Below are positions 59,301 through 64,000 of a stretch of DNA of 64,000 nucleotides, one piece after another. The translations under genes were made by a program, and so were the position numbers. This DNA comes from Aurantiochytrium sp. KH105. Taxonomy: Eukaryota > Sar > Bigyra > Thraustochytrida > Thraustochytriidae. Under the pieces are notes generated by a model. It saw nothing but the letters and a program-made list of their open reading frames with translations. It had not been told where the DNA came from and did no database searches. Numbering within the stretch: position 1 is the stretch's first letter; every line of letters begins with the position of its first letter. The DNA lies in NCBI GenBank assembly GCA_003116975.1, contig BGKB01000169.1, positions 62,001 to 126,000 of the forward strand. Reading direction: 5' to 3'.

Positions 59301-62068
59301 CCGGCATCGTTCGTCGAGGAGGACGTGGTTCGCGCAATTACAGGGCCAGAAGGGCGGCGAAAGGAGGAGAGCGCATCTGCACCACGCTGCGCGTGTGCAA
59401 TGATGGTATCAAAGAAGAGAAAGCGATAGCTGAGGTCTGTGGAAAAGGTGCGCTCATCGACGAACTTGGTAAAGTGCATCGTTTTCGTAAGCTGCTCCGT
59501 GAACGGACGTGTGGCCTTGGGAAGGCTGCGCAAGAAGCCATCGAGGTTGAAGATGTCCGACAAGTTGGTTGGCAGCACCTCGGCACGACTGAGGCCGCGC
59601 GACGCGAGACGCGGAGGCAGCAAAAAGTCCCGATACGTGCCAATAAGTTCGATCATGGCATGAACGGCGGCGTCTCGCACGGCAAACTGCAGACTGCGTA
59701 ATGCCTCTTCGCCACGGGCCTCGAGCGGAGTCAGTGAGTAGGCATTGTCGGGGTTCTGCTGACCGAGCACGCGCGTAGCGCCCTTGCCAATCTCGTCCTC
59801 GAGACTGGGCGCGCGGGACAGCACACTGGCTCGCAGACGCTTGAGCATTCCATTGAGCACGGGCGTCGGGAGCGTGGGAGCCGGTACGTTGCTTCGCACA
59901 ACGCGAATAGGATTGATGGCGTCACCGCCTGGGGGCGTCTGCAGCAGACTGGCGACCTGCACCGTCGTGGCGCGCTCTAGCACGTCGAGGTAATGAATTT
60001 TGCCCTCATCGAGCGCAATTTCCCACCACCCCTCCTCGCCCGCCTCGGGCGCCGAAAGTTGAACCTGAGCAAAGGCGTCCGTTTGCAGGCCAATAACAAA
60101 AGGACGCGGTGCTGCGAGGAAATGGGCCAAATTGTTGGGACAGACGGGGATGTAAATGTTCTGCCAGTTCAGGGGAAACATAAGCGAGCGCATGGCCTCG
60201 GCGACCTGGTTGAGGACCGAGACATACCTCGAATGCAGGATGATTTTCTTTTCCAGGAGAATGAGCGCAAAGAGCTGCACGAATTCTTTGGGGCCGAGGC
60301 AGCGAAAGACAGTCTCGTAGTTTACAGAAGCAATAGGGAGACCGCCTTCCGGAGGCATGGAAAAGTGAATACCACGGTGAGCAGCACCAAATTGCAGCAC
60401 AAAACCAGAGGTTCCCGGCCGCGGGACCGGCAGCTCGTACATGAGCTGCGCCACGTACCGTTCGATGGGGATAACCGTCGAGGAGATGCTCACTTGGTAC
60501 AGGAGCATCAAAAACTGCTTGAATTCGCGATAAAAGGGGAAATGCGAGAGAATGCAAAGCACGGTTGGGCAATAGATCTTCTGGGCAGCACCCTCGCCCG
60601 TCTTGAAGGGACGCAGCGAGTGTTTCTTATTGGTGGCAGCGGCCGCCGCTGCTGTCGTCGTTGTGGTTGCCCCAGCCGCTGCAGCCTTTTGCGAGTGTTC
60701 GCCCGAAGTGATCGATCGCGTCGAACCTTGAAGATCGCTATCCTCGTAAAATCGCACCGTCGTGTACCCGCGATGACGTCCCTGGGAGTCAGTACGCACG
60801 AGTTCGCATCGGTTCGCTGCCGCAGAGGCACGAAGCTGGCGGTGCACCATCGGGTCCGAGGGCGAGTTGTTCATGATTTGTAGGTAGGCGTCGTAGCTGC
60901 GCTCTAGAACGTCAAGTGTGCTGTCGTCCAGCACTTCATAGAAGGTAAGGCAGCTCGCATGGATTTGCGAGCCATCTTCCTTGGTCATGACAAACGAGAA
61001 GAATTTGGGGATCGGAACGTTGGTTTCCTCGCGGCGGAGACAACGGAGACCGCCTGGAGCTGTGAGCAAGGCCATTTCATCGGAAATGGGTAATCCTGGG
61101 CGGTCGTGGCGTGGCACGCGCTCCGCGAGGGTGGCGCCAAAGCTGCGATCGAGCATGCCTACAGGGCGCGCCCTTCGCAAACATAGATACATTTTGTTTC
61201 CGGTCCAGTTGCCCTCACTTGTGCTCTTGAGAATGACATCATAGCCGCGAGGGGGGTTCTCCTGCTTGGACGCGTTGATAATGCAAATGTCCACGAGAGG
61301 CCGCAGAGAGTGGTATCGCTCATCTGCAGAGGGCTCAGCGGGCATGCGTTTGATGGCGAGGAAAATGGTCTGGCCCAAGTAGCCATAGTTGAGGTTTGCG
61401 GGCAAGGCGCCGGACCGGGAGCGGTCGATTAGTTCGTAGCCCTCAGGAACGCTTTCCTTGTCGAGAAAGACGACCTTGACATCGACAATGGGGAGCAGTT
61501 TAGGGGATTTTGTGGTGGTTGGTTTGTGGCTTTTGCTATGTTTAACGCAGATGAAGACGCCTTCGCTACCAACGACGCCGCTATTACAGTCGCCACGGTA
61601 CCCTAAGGGTGTGCGCACGAGGCAACGAAAGCCCGTGGGGATCTTTTCTCGCTGGTTTGGGAAGATCACGCAAATGTCAACGATTGGGTCGTCATCTCCT
61701 TCGAGACGCATCTCAGCAAAGAGTTCGGGGTTGGCCGGGTCTCTACGCGAGCGGCTTCGTTTGTGCGGGACCTTGGCGGCGTCTGTACCGGTGTTGTTGG
61801 CCCCGGCATCGCGTCCGTGGACATGCTCAAAGTGCTCGTTGTCCGAGGTGGCTGGTGTCGAGGGTGAGACCAAGTTGCTCGTGCTGCCGCTCGTGTCGGC
61901 ACGCCTCCTTGCGGCGCGGCGCTCGTGTCTCTCCTTTGCGGCCAGGTACGAGGGGTCGAGGTCTCCAGCGCCGCCATTTTCGTCGTGCACGCTCGGCCCG
62001 CGCGTCGGGGGCTTGCGAGCGACGCGGCTCACGAGGAAATACTCTGCGAGACGCTGGCGCGCTTGCAT
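56387..62068 (-). CDS. DENND4/CRAG-type DENN-domain Rab GEF
   Basis: 1893 residues from the ATG at 62068 (the frame is open 40 codons further). DENND4 proteins act as GEFs for Rab10-like GTPases in secretory traffic. The start 'RLAEYFLVSRV' matches the family. Three beta-prism/MABP-like repeats lie at 128-300 (PIVDICVIF, PIVDVKVVF, PLVDICIIN, each ending F/Y-x-C/A-x-K/R). uDENN starts near 350 (IPKFFSFVMTKEDG). cDENN lies at about 510-690 (VLCILSHFPFYREFK, LFALILLEKKIILHS, FPLNWQNIYIPV). A dDENN-like part and a Ser/Asp-rich disordered region follow. The C-terminal segment with 'CPNCKARLLDEHIMQGW', CAYCNF, 'YMSPIVLRRQAE' and 'LYYNILWYAKR' is specific to DENND4. The two Cys pairs look like a zinc site. 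Confidence 0.9.
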   Translation of the reverse strand: MQARQRLAEYFLVSRVARKPPTRGPSVHDENGGAGDLDPSYLAAKERHERRAARRRADTSGSTSNLVSPSTPATSDNEHFEHVHGRDAGANNTGTDAAKVPHKRSRSRRDPANPELFAEMRLEGDDDPIVDICVIFPNQREKIPTGFRCLVRTPLGYRGDCNSGVVGSEGVFICVKHSKSHKPTTTKSPKLLPIVDVKVVFLDKESVPEGYELIDRSRSGALPANLNYGYLGQTIFLAIKRMPAEPSADERYHSLRPLVDICIINASKQENPPRGYDVILKSTSEGNWTGNKMYLCLRRARPVGMLDRSFGATLAERVPRHDRPGLPISDEMALLTAPGGLRCLRREETNVPIPKFFSFVMTKEDGSQIHASCLTFYEVLDDSTLDVLERSYDAYLQIMNNSPSDPMVHRQLRASAAANRCELVRTDSQGRHRGYTTVRFYEDSDLQGSTRSITSGEHSQKAAAAGATTTTTAAAAAATNKKHSLRPFKTGEGAAQKIYCPTVLCILSHFPFYREFKQFLMLLYQVSISSTVIPIERYVAQLMYELPVPRPGTSGFVLQFGAAHRGIHFSMPPEGGLPIASVNYETVFRCLGPKEFVQLFALILLEKKIILHSRYVSVLNQVAEAMRSLMFPLNWQNIYIPVCPNNLAHFLAAPRPFVIGLQTDAFAQVQLSAPEAGEEGWWEIALDEGKIHYLDVLERATTVQVASLLQTPPGGDAINPIRVVRSNVPAPTLPTPVLNGMLKRLRASVLSRAPSLEDEIGKGATRVLGQQNPDNAYSLTPLEARGEEALRSLQFAVRDAAVHAMIELIGTYRDFLLPPRLASRGLSRAEVLPTNLSDIFNLDGFLRSLPKATRPFTEQLTKTMHFTKFVDERTFSTDLSYRFLFFDTIIAHAQRGADALSSFRRPSGPVIARTTSSSTNDAGLTKSSAGMSAFASFPGNPANRSGTNSPASPSSARGARDTRQSADDDLLILRVLEETTGRPVSAFDEDAKVMDGGGGEEDFSALCEEQSRNFKLNYHNWNQENPWKPLYVYDHFPSQFEDVLLMAHLSLKSSRGSGGSERRRGSQRSSLALAAARNAARTAKVNSVANSDATRSRAFSSPQGPTGTFELVRSTVLDGVSLGSRRGLDENIWDAETPQPTDRHHPADGSFTRDAQKRSSSSSDADPRKNGPGTRPPADDDDEGSFGSDADSESSNERAQSLGDEDEDDDDIGDIDGPGDPILRAASETNASRDARVLATQPTLRSDRMRRQSDESASGRTVRAGCRLSEELNRSNLEQQFAFSEPTTGMPRARACYVETLGAIMALAPVLLSSRYARPRFAMSLILGSLTALGRRHGHVLDEAATRAVLAGCALSGPVFAHDANNAFHSLVEHGCRPNAVTYGYFTMALALRGKQQSRTRRSSTIWKRLVSFLWAYLAILRPNTSSLTAKTLRGQDSRLFNSQSEADVASNQPPAVNFIALWTGTRCPNCKARLLDEHIMQGWEVDVDQLVQSCAYCNFVIVPRIEYRVLKVTATEIVQKHHGQCEYMSPIVLRRQAEYMVDALAERRTLGLSRSELRRTNPALYYNILWYAKRVNAPVLFSDEQYDATMWKVLSSQVRTVVSCTWQRFPVRDARLVRRLIAAAGGSWVLPPDFQSSRRNDPFAPPCADSDVVQGRGVSRRGSMLFERGVLSTHMSASTISDAGGPNTSGAGNPRRLQTFAASSVADQVNPNVYMVKHLAAAEPITGNSLWGNRAMAEKLQDPEIQATPPAETFYVTSESTPFSVVRKMLVYLDNWELLRAVRLYLSARMASRGEREGDGYVDKDGVVCRVGWELFANSVYIELAALSRMGQRQRVNRAAADAELELERALTKVLRNLEHVDPTLASFVDKRDFPPNMRALAFRNFFSPLYP

Positions 62069-62748
62069 GGCGGCCCTTCGTTCTCCACGCCAGGGCGCTG
62101 CTGCTGCTTTGTCGCCGCGCGCGGACGTAGCAGTTGCGGGCCTTCGCCTCGCTGGCGCGCGTCGCCGGCCTCTGCCCTTTCTCTGCAAGCGCGCGTTGGC
62201 ACGTGCAAGAAAAGCGAGTTCACTCGAACTTGCTCGTGATGGATGATGCTTTTTGTGTTAGGTCCTGCTTGTATCTTTTACTCACAGCCTCATACAATCG
62301 GGAACACGCTCGAACTGCGAGCTGCGACCAAAAAACATAGACCGAGCGTGCGTACAGCGCTGTGACAGAGCGGGGAGGGAACTATGTAACCAATATTCCC
62401 TTGCTAAAGGTGAAGGGTGTTGCCAAAGAAAGACGATGCAAGTGGTGCGATGCATGCTGTCCACGACAAGGGCATAGGTTGAGCAAATGTCACGACAAAA
62501 AGATGACGAAGGCATGCGACAAGCTCAAAACAAGTAGATACTAACTTAACCACGACAAAAGCACAGGTTAAGCAACACGCCATGGCAAAGCGAACGAAAT
62601 CATTGTTTTGTAGGCAATACGTATCCTTCGACCATGAGCAGAAACTCGACGACTTTGCAAAATGCAAACAAACAACGAGTTGCAAACGATACCTGTAAAA
62701 AATAATTCATAACACGGATGCGCGCACTAGGCTAGCTCTATTTAGGCT
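62069..62748. promoter_or_regulatory. Upstream region of the DENND4-like gene with a diverged direct repeat
   Basis: 680 bp between two minus-strand genes. Contains two 26-nt units (62461-62486 and 62550-62575) that match at 22 positions. I see no gene. Confidence 0.45.
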
Positions 62749-63810
62749 CTACTTGTGGTGCTGCAAGTTTGCGAGTACACGCTCGCATTGAGCACGCAAA
62801 ACATCGCATGTAATGACGTCAATGGCGTCCAACAGAGCGTCCTCGGCGCCAGCACCACGCATGATCGCCTTATTGGCCGGATCAACGGAGAGATTTCGCA
62901 GCGCTCGACCTGCCTGTTGCGCAAGGTCATCGTTGGGGCTGGAGAGAGCGGAAACGAGATTCGAGAAGATATTGGTAGCGCCAATAACGCGCTCGTTGTT
63001 GTCATCGACGGCCAGGTTTGCTAATGCGGCAGCGGCCTCCACCTGGACAGCCTCTTCGCTCTCCCGGAACGCGCGAACAAGTGGCGGAATGCCGCCCTTT
63101 TCTGCGATAAGCGTCTTGTTTTCGGGGTTCACGGCAAGATTCGCCAGCGCCTTGGCGGCCTGTCGCAACGTCGCGTTCGTTTCCGCTCGACTCCGCAGCA
63201 GGGACAGCACCATTTCGATGCCACCCTCGCGCGCAAGAGTGATTTGGTTCTCGGTGTCAACTGAAAGGTTGGCCAGTGCATGCGCGGCGAGGCGGCGGAC
63301 TTCATTGTCAGTGCTTTCTGTGAGGGGGAGGAGGAGCTCGAGGCCCCCGTGCTGGACAATAAGTCGCTGACGCGCAGGTTGCACGGCTTCGTTGGCAAGA
63401 AGCTCAGCAGCTTCCTGTTGCAGGCAAACGTCTGCGGACTGCGCATAGGCGATGAGTCTGCGCAGATGCTTACGAACAGACTGCATGAAGTCTTTTTCGT
63501 CCATGGCGTCGGCCTTGGTTTCTTCATTCTGGCTCGCTTCTGCGTGGTTTCCTGATCCGGAATGCATGTCGGTTTCCTCGTCGCTTTCAAAGGAGAACTC
63601 ATCCTGCTTGGCGGCGTTATCATCCATCTCGCGACTGCTGGCGCTTCTCCGCCTTGCAGAGCGCCCTTTTCCGGACGCGAGACTCGACCATGTTGATCTT
63701 TTCCTCATGACACGAGGCACGCCATCCTCGCTCTCGGCGAACTTGCCCTCACGTTGGCCCATCTCGACCTTTTCTGCCTGGTTGATGCTATGTTTTGCTC
63801 TTTTCTTCAC
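62749..63810 (-). CDS. Armadillo-repeat protein
   Basis: 353 residues. The first 100 residues are basic (KRSTWSSL...SARRRSASSR) then acidic and disordered. Residues about 105-350 form tandem armadillo repeats with the usual 'A..AL.NLAV......I...GGI..L...L' pattern: 'AAHALANLSVDTENQITLAREGGIEMVLSLL', 'AAKALANLAVNPENKTLIAEKGGIPPLVRAF', 'AAAALANLAVDDNNERVI' and 'AGRALRNLSVDPANKAIM'. Such repeats bind extended peptides; related proteins include yeast Vac8 and plant/protist ARM proteins. The frame ends in frame with no C-terminal domain. No myristoylation site is at the start. The binding partner and location are unknown. Confidence 0.9.
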   Translation of the reverse strand: MKKRAKHSINQAEKVEMGQREGKFAESEDGVPRVMRKRSTWSSLASGKGRSARRRSASSREMDDNAAKQDEFSFESDEETDMHSGSGNHAEASQNEETKADAMDEKDFMQSVRKHLRRLIAYAQSADVCLQQEAAELLANEAVQPARQRLIVQHGGLELLLPLTESTDNEVRRLAAHALANLSVDTENQITLAREGGIEMVLSLLRSRAETNATLRQAAKALANLAVNPENKTLIAEKGGIPPLVRAFRESEEAVQVEAAAALANLAVDDNNERVIGATNIFSNLVSALSSPNDDLAQQAGRALRNLSVDPANKAIMRGAGAEDALLDAIDVITCDVLRAQCERVLANLQHHK

Positions 63811-64000
63811 TCAAGTCAGGCTTGCTTTTGCCTGCCTTCTCAAGGAAGTCTGTTAGCAACACTCCGGAAGAAAGGAAGTCAGCCTCTCAGCAAGAAAGGA
63901 ACAGTTCTTCTTTATCTTTTTCTTCTCCTTGTCGTTGTCAATCGTCAACGGTGGCGCCGTTCTCAATCTTTTCTTTTGATCTCATCCCGGCTCATTGTCC
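63811..64000. other. Window end, upstream of the ARM gene
   Basis: 190 bp with a T/C-rich stretch (63905-63930). No gene seen; it probably holds the ARM-gene promoter. Confidence 0.35.

Noticed and set aside
62538..62544. TACTAAC branch-point-like motif
   Set aside because: It lies on the plus strand in a spacer whose flanking genes are both minus, with no donor or acceptor pair supporting an intron.
1..64000. CRISPR arrays, insertion sequences, prophage or transposon genes
   Set aside because: No regularly spaced repeats with unique spacers, no transposase or reverse-transcriptase motifs and no viral genes were seen on either strand.

Overview
The window reads as nuclear DNA of a GC-rich, intron-poor unicellular eukaryote. 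Almost every recognisable protein is one uninterrupted reading frame, including frames of 988 to 1893 codons. The genes are eukaryotic: GRP94, IMP3, VWA8, a mitochondrial methylcrotonyl-CoA carboxylase subunit, a DENND4-type DENN protein, a three-repeat MYB factor and C2/membrane proteins. Intron poverty, microsatellite-rich spacers, flagellum-linked coiled-coil proteins (FSIP1-like, FAM161-like), a C-terminal-only CAP and ShKT-containing prolyl hydroxylases fit a stramenopile such as a thraustochytrid (Labyrinthulomycetes). That placement is an inference, not proven by any single feature.

Layout. 0-17 kb: the end of a thioesterase-fold gene, a large ARM-like unknown, an FSIP1-like protein, VWA8 divergent from an MTH1-type Nudix hydrolase, a small Cys-rich secreted protein, and a CNNM/CorC transporter divergent from an AhpD/CMD-fold protein. 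17-25 kb: methylcrotonyl-CoA carboxylase alpha, a 3R-MYB factor, four tRNA-Thr(AGT) genes and an EEP-family nuclease. 25-32 kb: two tandem EXPERA/emopamil-binding-like membrane proteins, a type I membrane protein with four copies of an unfamiliar six-Cys domain, and a C-CAP actin regulator. 32-38 kb: a FAM161-like protein and an HMG-box/response-regulator fusion. 38-43 kb: about 5.5 kb with no supportable gene, full of microsatellites and hairpins. 43-51 kb: GRP94, IMP3, a two-WW RGG protein and a START-like protein. 51-64 kb: a three-C2 membrane protein, a VHL-beta-like/ShKT/prolyl-4-hydroxylase protein, a DENND4-like protein and an ARM-repeat protein.

There is no operon-like grouping. Strands alternate often, and many neighbours are divergent with short shared upstream regions. 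Some functional themes recur: secretory pathway and ER (GRP94, P4H, the secreted and membrane proteins), cilia and centrioles (FSIP1-like, FAM161-like), mitochondria (VWA8, MCCC1) and nuclear regulation (3R-MYB, HMG-REC).

The best candidates for something new are the HMG-box plus phospho-receiver fusion, the four-copy DHYLC/GHIP Cys-rich domain protein, the VHL-beta/ShKT/P4H architecture, and the tRNA-Thr cluster whose four copies all carry a C3-A70 mismatch.
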